From positions 1-62,403 of the forward strand of contig NZ_WTSY02000011.1 of NCBI RefSeq assembly GCF_009828775.2: a stretch of DNA of 62,403 nucleotides. The letters are read 5' to 3'. Source of the stretch: Erysipelothrix aquatica. Lineage in GTDB: Bacteria > Bacillota_I > Bacilli_A > Erysipelotrichales > Erysipelotrichaceae. Positions within the stretch are counted from its first letter, which is position 1; every line of letters starts with the position of its first letter. A program made the translations under genes and the position numbers. Of the stretch, positions 1 through 8,003 are shown piece after piece. The notes under the pieces were generated by a model, which searched no databases, was not told where the DNA came from, and saw nothing but the letters and a program-made list of their open reading frames with translations.

Positions 1-1
1 A

Positions 2-115
2 TATCTTGATGACATTGCCTTTAAAATCAACTCAATGCCTCGCAAAATGTTTGACTTTAAAACTGCTTATGAGATAGAATTTTTAAAAATGAATAGTGGT
101 GCGGTTGAGATTTGA
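2..115 (+). CDS. IS30-family transposase, C-terminal end only (cut by window edge)
   Basis: An open frame enters from the left edge and stops with TGA at 113-115, giving 37 residues. The segment INSMPRKMFDFKTAYE matches the C-terminal signature of IS30-type DDE transposases (N-x-R/M-PRK-x-L/F-x-KT-P/A-x-E). The rest of the gene and the left end of the element lie outside the window, so it is unclear whether the copy is intact. No terminal inverted repeat could be identified between the stop codon and the following hairpin. The assignment rests on one short motif; another DDE recombinase family is possible. Confidence 0.55.
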   Translation, partial: YLDDIAFKINSMPRKMFDFKTAYEIEFLKMNSGAVEI

Positions 116-121
116 TAAAAG

Positions 122-148
122 AAAAAACATGGGCTAGCCATGTTTTTT
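122..148. terminator. Bidirectional intrinsic terminator
   Basis: ACATGG and CCATGT flank a short GCTAG-containing loop, with A6 on the left and T6 on the right. It can end both the transposase transcript and leftward dacA transcription. Confidence 0.75.
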
Positions 149-180
149 ATTTTCTTTAGTTGGATCATAGCAATGCATGC

Positions 181-1533
181 TTAATGGTTTTGGTTTCGAC
201 GTTGCATTTCCATTTGTTGACGGCGGAGCATTCGGCGCTTGCACAGTCTCACTCGGTTGATTTCACGAATCGTGATAATGAGTGCACCGAGAATCAAGAA
301 GACGATAAATACAACTTGACCTATGGATTTCATGAAATCCATAAAGACCTTGGTACCCTTTATATTGATGTCTAAAGGTGCTAACACTTGGGTTTCAAAA
401 ACGGTTTTGGTGTTATAGGATACTTTAATTTTTGCCATATCTGTATTTTGCGCAACAGGTGCGATAAAGTTTGGTTGAGTTGCTGTTACATTAATAGCAA
501 CATCCTGTGGAGAGATTCCGTTTGGTAAATAGGTCACAATGTCGTAGTCGAGCATTACCGGAAAGGGTGAACTCGCATGCAGTATAGGAATTTCTTGTAG
601 GATGGTATTGCGAGTTACAAGTGTTGTTCGTTTAAAATCGTCAAAGACACGTGAGTAAACGTTGATGGCATCAATTACGTTCGTGAAGAGTAAGTCTTCA
701 TTAGGTGCATTGGTGCTAATAAAAATTAAGTGGGAGTCTCCGCGTTTTGCTACACTTGAAAGTGAGCGTTCAGCCATCTCAGTGTAACCAGACTTAGCGC
801 CATACAAATCGGTAAATCCTTTTTCATGAGCTGCTTCTAAAGACCGATTCACAAGTTCTATGCCATTTGGTGCTGTAGGCGTTGGTGATGTTGTAAACGT
901 AACTGTGCTGTATATCTTCGCAAATGTTTTGTTTTTCATTGCGTATTGGACTAGTAATGCTAGGTCGTAGGGTGTCGAGAGATGATCATCTTCATCGAGG
1001 CCACTGGTATTTAGAAAATTAGAATCTTTCATGCCGATTTTTGCTGCGGTTGCATTCATGTGTTGTGCAAGACCTTCAGGATCTTGCGTGAGGCGCATTG
1101 AAATTGCGCGTGTCGCATCAGCACCAGACGGTAATATAATTGCGTAGAGTATGTCTTCAATTGTAACGGTATCGCCGCCTTCGAATCCGGCAACAGATGC
1201 AATACTCGTTAAATCATCAACAACCTCTGCAGGAATTGTATAGGTTTCTTTGAGTGATAAATTTTGGGACTCAAGCATTTCGAGTGCCGTAATTAAAGTA
1301 AGTACTTTGGTAATGGAAGCAGGATGAATTTTTGAATACCCATTCTTTTGTGTTAGAACCTGGCCGCTTTCCATATCCATTAAAAGATAATTAGAGCTGT
1401 ACATCATGATGTTTTGTACAGAGATAAGGTCTTCTTGTGTTTGATAGGCAGTTGTAGGTGATTGTGCATAAGCAGTCGTTGGTGTAGAAAAACATAAGAC
1501 ACCTACAAGTAGTAAAGTAAATATTCGTTTCAT
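181..1533 (-). CDS. dacA: D-alanyl-D-alanine carboxypeptidase (DacA-type low-molecular-weight PBP)
   Basis: The 450-residue product is a secreted, membrane-anchored serine enzyme that trims the terminal D-Ala of peptidoglycan stem peptides. It has a signal peptide (residues 1-24), the SxxK motif S73-I-T-K76, and a C-terminal membrane helix with a basic tail, typical of PBP5/DacA anchors. The other two active-site motifs are atypical: PSGAD stands where SxN is usual, and KSG replaces KTG. ATG at 1533 is preferred over the in-frame TTG at 1539 because AGGA lies 8 nt before it and it opens directly into the signal peptide. The gene faces left, divergent from the next gene, and ends at the shared terminator. 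Confidence 0.88.
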   Translation of the reverse strand: MKRIFTLLLVGVLCFSTPTTAYAQSPTTAYQTQEDLISVQNIMMYSSNYLLMDMESGQVLTQKNGYSKIHPASITKVLTLITALEMLESQNLSLKETYTIPAEVVDDLTSIASVAGFEGGDTVTIEDILYAIILPSGADATRAISMRLTQDPEGLAQHMNATAAKIGMKDSNFLNTSGLDEDDHLSTPYDLALLVQYAMKNKTFAKIYSTVTFTTSPTPTAPNGIELVNRSLEAAHEKGFTDLYGAKSGYTEMAERSLSSVAKRGDSHLIFISTNAPNEDLLFTNVIDAINVYSRVFDDFKRTTLVTRNTILQEIPILHASSPFPVMLDYDIVTYLPNGISPQDVAINVTATQPNFIAPVAQNTDMAKIKVSYNTKTVFETQVLAPLDINIKGTKVFMDFMKSIGQVVFIVFLILGALIITIREINRVRLCKRRMLRRQQMEMQRRNQNH

Positions 1534-1667
1534 GGACAATTTCCTTTCTTAAATAATATACCATAAAAGCAGAAATGGTATTGTGTAAAAAAGGTGGAAT
1601 TGCATCAAACTGCATCTGAATCCAAAGAATCATTGTATTATGATAGAATATAAAGGTGGAGGTTTTT

Positions 1668-2054
1668 ATGAAACGACTAATTATTGGGGATGGCGAAGCC
1701 ATCCAAAACGAAATGAAAAAACAAGGTTATGATGCGCCTTACATTGATCTCAGAGGAGGTCATCAAGAGGTGGAAAACTTAATGGATCTCTATGAGACGA
1801 TGAAGCCAGAATTAATTACTAAAGTTCGAGAAACTATAATTGCGGAGAGTCCTGATGAAATAATTGTTGTTGGGAAACTTGATGGTTACCTATGGCTGGG
1901 AACAATTATTACACGTTTTTTTGGACAGTTTAATTCATGGAATAACCAACGCGAAAATGACTATGGCGTTACAACGATTATTATTGATCAGAAGCCTGTA
2001 AAACTGTATGCAGTATCGCAATTAGAAGACTATAAATCAATCGAAAAGGTGTAA
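1668..2054 (+). CDS. Conserved-looking hypothetical protein (128 aa)
   Basis: I do not recognise this family. The small soluble protein starts MKRLIIGDGE at ATG 1668, with GGTGGAGG just upstream; the in-frame GTG at 1656 overlaps that ribosome binding site and is unlikely. It has alternating hydrophobic strands (EIIVVGKLDGY, VTTIIIDQ) and no signal peptide or membrane segment, which suggests a compact alpha/beta fold. It is a separate unit between divergent dacA and the rpsB promoter, with no clear terminator after it. No function can be given from the sequence. Confidence 0.7.
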   Translation: MKRLIIGDGEAIQNEMKKQGYDAPYIDLRGGHQEVENLMDLYETMKPELITKVRETIIAESPDEIIVVGKLDGYLWLGTIITRFFGQFNSWNNQRENDYGVTTIIIDQKPVKLYAVSQLEDYKSIEKV

Positions 2055-2065
2055 AGGATAAAACC

Positions 2066-2094
2066 TTGAACTCCCTATATTAATATGTTAAAAT
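2066..2094 (+). promoter_or_regulatory. Sigma-A promoter of the rpsB operon
   Basis: TTGAAC (2066-2071), a 17-nt spacer, then TAAAAT (2089-2094). It starts about 12 nt after the previous gene's stop and gives an rpsB leader of about 115 nt. Confidence 0.75.
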
Positions 2095-2099
2095 AATAA

Positions 2100-2213
2100 A
2101 CGGTGCAAAGACACCTATATTCACACATCATGGATTGACGGACTCCGTGCTCAAATATGAGTCGTCTCGTCTTGGAAGTGATGGAGGACTAACGGAAAGG
2201 TAGGAATTTAGTT
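2100..2213 (+). promoter_or_regulatory. Structured rpsB 5' leader
   Basis: The untranslated leader contains a hairpin in which GAC-g-GACTC (2137-2145) pairs with GAGTCGTC (2159-2166), followed by GATGGAGGACTAACGG and the ribosome binding site. S2 operons in several bacteria are autoregulated through leader RNA. That this leader binds S2 is inference; I cannot match it to a named family. Confidence 0.4.
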
Positions 2214-3143
2214 ATGTCAGTTGTGACAATGCGCAAATTATTAGAAAGTGGGGTTCATTACGGACATCAAACACGTCGTTGGAACCCAAAAATGAAGCCG
2301 TATATCTATGCAGCTAAAAACCGTATTTACATCATTGACTTGAACAAAACTCAAGACAAATTAGATGTAGCATACGCAGCAATGAAAGAAATTGCTGAAA
2401 AAAATGGAAAATTATTGATTGTTGGTACTAAAAAACAAGCACAAACAATCGTTGTAGAGGAAGCATTACGTAGTGGTTCATTCTTTATCAACCAACGTTG
2501 GTTAGGTGGAACATTAACAAACTTCCGTACAATCCAAAAAAGTATCCGTCGTCTTGTAGAAATCGAAGAGATGGAAGCAAGTGGATCAATCCAAGTTTAT
2601 ACTAAAAAAGAAATTGCTTTATTACTTAAAGAAAAAGACCGTTTAGAAAACTTCTTAGGCGGAATTAAAGAAATGAAGAAACTTCCAGATGCAGTATTCG
2701 TTGTTGACCCACTCGAAGATGCAAACGCAGTTGCTGAAGCACGTAAATTAGGAATCCCAGTATTCGGTATCGTTGATACAAACTGTGATCCAGATACAGT
2801 TGATTTCGCAATTCCTGGAAATGACGATGCAATTCGTTCAATCCGTACAATTGTTGGTGCTATGGCTGATGCTATGGTTGAACCAAAAGGTGGCGTATTA
2901 CAAGTTGCATACCAAGACCAAGATCAAGAAGACATTACAATGGAAGATGTTATCGTTAACGTAGAACAACAAGCTGCAGAAAACGATCGTCGTCGTCGTC
3001 AACGTATGGACGAACGTCGTAAACGTGATGACCGTCGTCGTCAACAACGTTTTACACCACGTAATGACAACCGTGAAGGTGCTCCACAACAACAACGTGA
3101 AGCACGTACAGAAGAGAAAAAAACAGAAAAAAGTGAGGCGTAA
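2214..3143 (+). CDS. rpsB: 30S ribosomal protein S2 with long charged C-terminal tail
   Basis: The first 225 or so residues are standard S2 ([33 protein letters not shown]). S2 sits at the head-body junction of the small subunit and is needed for S1 or mRNA docking. The protein is 309 aa, against about 240-255 in E. coli and B. subtilis. The extra part, about 235-309, is hydrophilic and dominated by Arg, Gln, Asp and Glu with Arg clusters, so it is probably disordered and RNA-binding. It heads the rpsB-tsf pair, with only 3 nt to tsf. Confidence 0.97.
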   Translation: MSVVTMRKLLESGVHYGHQTRRWNPKMKPYIYAAKNRIYIIDLNKTQDKLDVAYAAMKEIAEKNGKLLIVGTKKQAQTIVVEEALRSGSFFINQRWLGGTLTNFRTIQKSIRRLVEIEEMEASGSIQVYTKKEIALLLKEKDRLENFLGGIKEMKKLPDAVFVVDPLEDANAVAEARKLGIPVFGIVDTNCDPDTVDFAIPGNDDAIRSIRTIVGAMADAMVEPKGGVLQVAYQDQDQEDITMEDVIVNVEQQAAENDRRRRQRMDERRKRDDRRRQQRFTPRNDNREGAPQQQREARTEEKKTEKSEA

Positions 3144-3146
3144 ACT

Positions 3147-4034
3147 ATGATTACAGCAAGTTTAGTAAAAGAACTTCGTGAACGTACTGGTGCCGGAATG
3201 ATGGATTGCAAGAAAGCTCTTGAAGCAACAGATGGAAACATCGAAGCTGCAATCGATTGGTTACGTGAAAAAGGTATGGCAAGCGCCGCTAAAAAATCAG
3301 GACGTATCGCTGCAGAAGGAACAAGTACAGTGTTATCATCAGGAAATACAGCAGTAATTCTTGAAGTTAACTCAGAAACAGACTTTGTTGCTAAGAACGA
3401 ACAATTCGTAGAATTAGTTAAAGACTTGGCAGAAGTTTTCCTTGCAAACAAACCTGCGGATTTAGATGCTGCTTTAGCACTTGATCTTAAAGGACAAACT
3501 GTAAATGATGCAATCATTTCAGCTACAGCAACAATCGGAGAAAAAATTACACTTCGTCGCGTTGCAGTTGTAGAAAAAGAAGATAACCAAGTATTCGGTG
3601 AATACATCCATATGGGTGGTAAAATTTCAGCTGTTACTGTATTAAACGGTGACAATGCAGAATTAGCACGTGACATTGCAATGCAAGTTGCGTCAATGAG
3701 CCCACAATATGTTTCACAAAAAGAAATCCCAAGCGAAATCGTAGATCACGAAACAGCTATCCAAGTGGAAATCGTTAAAAATGATGCTGAATTAGCTTCA
3801 AAACCTGAACAAGTTGTTCAAGGAATTATTAAAGGACGCGTAAGCAAACAAATGCAAGATATCTCATTAGTAGACCAAATCTACTTCAAAGATGGAAAAG
3901 CTAAAGTTTCACAAATCCTTAAAGACGCTGGAACAGACGTTGTAACTTTTGTACGTTACGCAGTCGGTGAAGGTATCGAAAAACGTGAAGAAGATTTTGC
4001 AGCTGAAGTTGCAAAAGCATCACAAGTTAAATAA
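3147..4034 (+). CDS. tsf: Elongation factor Ts
   Basis: Guanine nucleotide exchange factor that recycles EF-Tu-GDP in the cytoplasm. The 295-aa protein has the N-terminal UBA-like domain (RERTGAGMMDCKKAL) and the EF-Tu-contacting motif TDFVAKNEQF near residue 80, and length is normal. It starts 3 nt after rpsB; the SD GTGAGG lies in the end of rpsB, so the two are probably translationally coupled. A terminator hairpin follows. Confidence 0.98.
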   Translation: MITASLVKELRERTGAGMMDCKKALEATDGNIEAAIDWLREKGMASAAKKSGRIAAEGTSTVLSSGNTAVILEVNSETDFVAKNEQFVELVKDLAEVFLANKPADLDAALALDLKGQTVNDAIISATATIGEKITLRRVAVVEKEDNQVFGEYIHMGGKISAVTVLNGDNAELARDIAMQVASMSPQYVSQKEIPSEIVDHETAIQVEIVKNDAELASKPEQVVQGIIKGRVSKQMQDISLVDQIYFKDGKAKVSQILKDAGTDVVTFVRYAVGEGIEKREEDFAAEVAKASQVK

Positions 4035-4040
4035 AAATAA

Positions 4041-4063
4041 GGACACTCTTTAGTGTCCTTTTT
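4041..4063 (+). terminator. Intrinsic terminator or attenuator between tsf and pyrH
   Basis: GGACACT-CTTT-AGTGTCC followed by T5. The next gene starts 18 nt later with no visible promoter, so pyrH-frr-uppS-cdsA-rseP probably depend on partial read-through. Confidence 0.85.
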
Positions 4064-4080
4064 GAAAGGGCGTAAATCTC

Positions 4081-4791
4081 ATGTACAAACGGGTATTATT
4101 AAAACTGAGTGGAGAGGCACTTGCATCCGATTCGGGTATTTTCAGTCGTGAAGTTCTCGAAGATGTAGCAGCTCAAATTAAAACAGTTGTTGAAGATGGT
4201 ATCGAAGTTGCAATCGTCGTTGGCGGCGGTAACTTTGTACGCGGTCGTATGGCCGATGAGTTAGGGATTGATCGTACACAAGTAGACTCAATGGGGATGC
4301 TTGGTACGGTCATCAACGCACTTGCTATTCAAGGTGCACTTGAGGCGCAAGGAGTACCAACTCGTGTTCAAACAGCAATTGATATGATTAAAGTTGCAGA
4401 GCCATATATTCCACGTCGTGCAGTGCGTCATCTCGAAAAGGGACGCGTAGTAGTATTTGGGGCAGGTACAGGATCTGCATTCTTCTCTACTGATACAACA
4501 GCAGCATTACGAGCATCTGAAATTAAAGCAGATGTAATCCTAATGGCTAAAAACGGAGTTGATGGTGTTTACGATTCAGACCCACGTTTGAATCCGAATG
4601 CCAAGCGCTATGAGTCATTATCCTACAAAGACGTGTTACAGCAAGAACTTGCGGTAATGGATTCAACTGCAACATCAATGTGTATGAATAATGATATTGA
4701 TCTTATAGTGTTTAATATGAATGAAAAAAATAATATAATTAAAGCTGCAAGAGGCGAAGCAACCGCAACACGTGTTGCTAGGGAGGTATAA
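4081..4791 (+). CDS. pyrH: UMP kinase
   Basis: Bacterial hexameric uridylate kinase that phosphorylates UMP to UDP, feeding RNA synthesis and UDP-sugar precursors of the wall. The 236-aa amino-acid-kinase fold shows LKLSGEAL at the N-terminus, [11 protein letters not shown] for phosphate binding, and [19 protein letters not shown]. The SD GAAAGGGCG lies 10 nt before ATG. The order tsf-pyrH-frr is the classical bacterial arrangement. Confidence 0.97.
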   Translation: MYKRVLLKLSGEALASDSGIFSREVLEDVAAQIKTVVEDGIEVAIVVGGGNFVRGRMADELGIDRTQVDSMGMLGTVINALAIQGALEAQGVPTRVQTAIDMIKVAEPYIPRRAVRHLEKGRVVVFGAGTGSAFFSTDTTAALRASEIKADVILMAKNGVDGVYDSDPRLNPNAKRYESLSYKDVLQQELAVMDSTATSMCMNNDIDLIVFNMNEKNNIIKAARGEATATRVAREV

Positions 4792-4793
4792 TC

Positions 4794-5339
4794 ATGCAAG
4801 CAATTATCACAGATGGTCGCATGTTAATGCAAGATGCGATTGAGTCATACGAAGGTCGTTTAGGGACACTCCGTACAGGACGTGCAAACGTATCAATTCT
4901 TCACGGAATTATGGTTGATTACTATGGATCACCAACACCAATCGAACAAATCGCATCTTTATCAATCGTTGAAGGACGTCAAATCGTTGTGAAACCTTTT
5001 GACCCATCAAGTATGAAAGATATGGAGCGTGCAATTAATGAATCAACATTGAATTTACCAGTTCAAAACGATGGTTCTGTTCTACGTATTAACGTACCTC
5101 AATTAACAGAAGATGCGCGTCGTGAAGTTTCAAAATCAGTTGGAACCTTCGCAGAAGACGCAAAAGTTGTTGTTCGAAATGTACGTCGTGACTTGAACGA
5201 TGAAGTGAAAAAAGCAGATGATCTTCCAGAAGATCAAGAACGTGCATTACTTGAAGATGTTCAAAAGCTTACCGACGAATTCATCAAGAAAATTGATGAA
5301 ATTGCGAAAGCGAAATCAGCGGAGATTATGTCACTCTAA
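4794..5339 (+). CDS. frr: Ribosome recycling factor
   Basis: With EF-G, releases ribosomes from mRNA after termination. The 181-aa protein is of usual length (about 185) with the expected two-domain pattern: long helices around RTGRANVSIL and the C-terminal helix rich in Lys and Glu, with the beta domain (YGSPTPIEQIASL) between. GGGAGG is 8 nt before the ATG and inside the end of pyrH, and the gap to pyrH is 2 nt, so coupling is likely. Confidence 0.97.
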   Translation: MQAIITDGRMLMQDAIESYEGRLGTLRTGRANVSILHGIMVDYYGSPTPIEQIASLSIVEGRQIVVKPFDPSSMKDMERAINESTLNLPVQNDGSVLRINVPQLTEDARREVSKSVGTFAEDAKVVVRNVRRDLNDEVKKADDLPEDQERALLEDVQKLTDEFIKKIDEIAKAKSAEIMSL

Positions 5340-5341
5340 TT

Positions 5342-6022
5342 ATGGAGAGTCTAAGACATGTTGCCATCATCATGGATGGCAACGGCCGTTGGGCTCAAAA
5401 ACAACGTAAGGAACGTACGGTTGGACACTACTTTGGTAGTGAAAATGTTCGTGAAATAGCCTTAAAAGCGTTGGATTTGGGCATTGAAGCCATAACACTT
5501 TATGCATTTTCTACAGAAAACTGGAAACGCCCACAAAAAGAAATTGACTACTTGATGAAGTTGCCGGCAGTCTTTTTTGAGCGCTTTCTTAAAGAACTTA
5601 ACGAAAAGGGAATCCAAATTCGCACAATTGGCGATTTATCAATGATGCCTGAAAAGACTCGAAAAGTAATGGAAAACGCTGTCGAAAAAACAAAAGACAA
5701 TAAGGCTTTAATCCTTAATTTTGCACTTAATTATGGATCACGTGATGAAATCGTTCGCGCAACACGAAAAATTATCCAAGACGGACGGACGGATATTACT
5801 GAAGAAGTCTTTGAGAGTTACCTTGATACAGCAGGAATGCCAGCTGTTGATTTATTAATTCGTACAGGTGGCGATGAACGCCTCTCGAACTATTTATTAT
5901 GGCAATTGGCGTATGCTGAGTTGATTTTTGTTGATGATGAATGGCCACAATTTGGTCCTGACCAATTTGAATCATGTATTGAGGCATATCAAAAACGTCA
6001 AAGACGATTTGGAGGACTTTAG
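5342..6022 (+). CDS. uppS: Isoprenyl transferase (undecaprenyl diphosphate synthase)
   Basis: Cis-prenyltransferase that extends farnesyl diphosphate with IPP to make the C55 lipid carrier of peptidoglycan. The 226 aa contain the signature HVAIIMDGNGRWA at residues 6-18 with the catalytic Asp, TLYAFSTENWKRP, and the C-terminal LLIRTGGDERLSNYLLWQ. It starts 2 nt after frr and runs into cdsA, forming a carrier and phospholipid module. The SD is weak (a purine-rich stretch in the frr end), so translational coupling is likely. Confidence 0.96.
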   Translation: MESLRHVAIIMDGNGRWAQKQRKERTVGHYFGSENVREIALKALDLGIEAITLYAFSTENWKRPQKEIDYLMKLPAVFFERFLKELNEKGIQIRTIGDLSMMPEKTRKVMENAVEKTKDNKALILNFALNYGSRDEIVRATRKIIQDGRTDITEEVFESYLDTAGMPAVDLLIRTGGDERLSNYLLWQLAYAELIFVDDEWPQFGPDQFESCIEAYQKRQRRFGGL

Positions 6023-6023
6023 T

Positions 6024-6791
6024 ATGAAAGAGCGTTTGATTACAGGAATTGCACTAATTGTTGTTTTCGGAACGGCAATTTTGATGGGTAATCAAGCTCT
6101 TTTTTTATTACTGCTTGCAGTAGTTACAATTGGAGCTTATGAAATCTATCGTCTAAAAAAAGACGAGATGAAACCCATAATCTTACCGTTATTGATTGTT
6201 TCGACAATTTTAGGTGGGTTATTAGGACCCGAATATCTCAGTGTGTTTATCATGGGATGGATCATGACCCTATTTGTGCTTACCGTAGTGTTTGACTGGT
6301 TTGATTTCAGTCATGTAAACTATATTTTTGTCATGGTAATGATGCTTGTGGCTGCAATCCAAGCTGTTAAAGTGGTGTTATCTTTTAACACGATTACTTT
6401 CTTATTCATCTTGTTAGCAACGTATGTCACAGATGCTGCAGCATATTTTGGTGGTCGTCATTTTGGGAAACATAAACTTATTGAACGTATTTCTCCAAAG
6501 AAAACAATTGAAGGGGCAGTGATCGGATATGTTGCTTCCGCGACAATTGCGTTAATCTTTGGCCATATCTTTGTAATTGAATATGTTCCCGCAATCGTAG
6601 TATATTTAAGTGCCGTTCTGATTCCTATCATGGGTCAATTTGGTGATTTAGCATTTAGTTTAATTAAGAGATATTTTAATGTGAAAGATTTCGGATATAT
6701 TTTCCCAGGTCATGGTGGCATCTTAGACCGTGTGGATAGTGTAATCTTTGCACTCTTTACATTCAATATCCTCTTACAGATTTTTGTCTAG
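6024..6791 (+). CDS. cdsA: Phosphatidate cytidylyltransferase
   Basis: Integral membrane enzyme making CDP-diacylglycerol from phosphatidic acid and CTP. The 255-aa product is almost entirely hydrophobic helices and carries the CTP-transferase signature near the C-terminus (SPKKTIEGAVIGY, then GQFGDLAFSLIKR and KDFGYIFPGHGGILDRVDS). ATG at 6024 is chosen because GGAGG lies 8 nt upstream; the frame stays open back to 5928 only by overlap with uppS. Its product feeds PgsA at 35316. Confidence 0.95.
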   Translation: MKERLITGIALIVVFGTAILMGNQALFLLLLAVVTIGAYEIYRLKKDEMKPIILPLLIVSTILGGLLGPEYLSVFIMGWIMTLFVLTVVFDWFDFSHVNYIFVMVMMLVAAIQAVKVVLSFNTITFLFILLATYVTDAAAYFGGRHFGKHKLIERISPKKTIEGAVIGYVASATIALIFGHIFVIEYVPAIVVYLSAVLIPIMGQFGDLAFSLIKRYFNVKDFGYIFPGHGGILDRVDSVIFALFTFNILLQIFV

Positions 6792-6803
6792 GAGGCTGTC
6801 AAT

Positions 6804-7874
6804 ATGAGTATCATAATGTCAATTATTTACTTCGCACTCGTTCTAAGTATCCTTGTGTTTGTGCATGAGTTAGGACATCTCATTGCCGCAAAAATGTTTG
6901 GTGTGTATTGCCAAGAATTTGCAATCGGAATGGGGCCAAAAGTGTTTTCAATTAAGAAACCACACTGGGAAACAACCTATAGTATTCGAGCATTGCCGCT
7001 TGGAGGATTTGTTTCGATGGCGGGTGAGCCAGGTGAAGGTGATATGGGTGTTCCAGTTGAGCGTTCGATGATCGGAATCGCCCGTTGGAAACGTCTGATT
7101 ATTATGCTTGCTGGAATTTTTATGAATCTTGTGTTGGCGGTTGTTGTCTATGCTGGAATGTTTAGTATGAATGGTGTTGTTGAAGTACCTAAACCTATCG
7201 TAGCAGCAGTTGTTGAAGGCATGCCGGCTGATAAGGCGGGAATGCAGGCAAATGATGTTATGACTGAGATTACGTTTGCGGATGGAAGTGTTGTACATCC
7301 TAAAACATTTGCTGACTTACAAACAGGTATGGCAATGTACAAGGATAAGCCAATGACTATCAAATTAGACCGAAACGGCACAAGTGAAACTGTCACAGTG
7401 ACACCAGAACCATCAAAAGAAAATAAAGATGTGTATGTAATAGGAATTCAAGCGCCTGCCGCAACGCTACGAAATGTGAATCTTTTTGAGGCTGTGCCGC
7501 TTGCATTTGCGGAAGTAGGCAGTGTTATTGCTCAAATGATTTTTATCCTAAACCGTGTTTTTAGAGGGATAGGGTTGGATAGCCTCGGTGGTCCAATTGC
7601 AATATTTGGTGCAACGTCTCAAGTAAATACCTATGGCGCCGTTTATTTCTTTAATCTAGTAGCACTATTATCTGTTAACCTGGCAGTTGTAAACTTGTTA
7701 CCAATTCCAATTATGGACGGTGGTCGTGTTGTTATTACACTAATTGAAATGATAATTCGAAGACCGATTCCAGAAAAATTAGAAAATGCTTTGATGATTG
7801 CTGGTGTAGCACTCGTCCTTGTATTCTTCGTGTACATATCTTTTCAAGACGTGATGAGAATTATTCCAAATTAA
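6804..7874 (+). CDS. rseP: Site-2 protease RseP/RasP-type zinc metalloprotease
   Basis: Membrane-embedded M50 protease that cleaves transmembrane segments of anti-sigma factors and leftover signal peptides. The zinc motif HELGH is at residues 21-25 in the first membrane helix. A single PDZ domain follows (around 125-210, with GMPADKAGMQANDV), and the second metal site NLLPIPIMDGG is near residue 295. The 356 aa are shorter than B. subtilis RasP (about 420). GGAGG lies 8 nt before the chosen ATG. It is the last gene of the operon and is followed by a strong terminator. Confidence 0.95.
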   Translation: MSIIMSIIYFALVLSILVFVHELGHLIAAKMFGVYCQEFAIGMGPKVFSIKKPHWETTYSIRALPLGGFVSMAGEPGEGDMGVPVERSMIGIARWKRLIIMLAGIFMNLVLAVVVYAGMFSMNGVVEVPKPIVAAVVEGMPADKAGMQANDVMTEITFADGSVVHPKTFADLQTGMAMYKDKPMTIKLDRNGTSETVTVTPEPSKENKDVYVIGIQAPAATLRNVNLFEAVPLAFAEVGSVIAQMIFILNRVFRGIGLDSLGGPIAIFGATSQVNTYGAVYFFNLVALLSVNLAVVNLLPIPIMDGGRVVITLIEMIIRRPIPEKLENALMIAGVALVLVFFVYISFQDVMRIIPN

Positions 7875-7900
7875 AAAGGCGTTCGCCTTTTTTTTTTTTT
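7873..7900 (+). terminator. Intrinsic terminator after rseP
   Basis: AAAAGGCG-TT-CGCCTTTT followed by a long T tract; it overlaps the rseP stop codon. Confidence 0.85.
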
Positions 7901-8003
7901 GAAATATGCAATTAATTCGTAATTTATTTGAAAAACAAGTATAATCGTTTTATCTTTAGAAGTATGATTTGTCTAAAATATTAATATAAGGGGGGGATTT
8001 CAA

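Noticed and set aside
3041-3676. Long ORF on the minus strand over rpsB/tsf (211 aa)
   Set aside because: Shadow of the tsf reading frame; low-complexity Ser/Ala composition, no SD.
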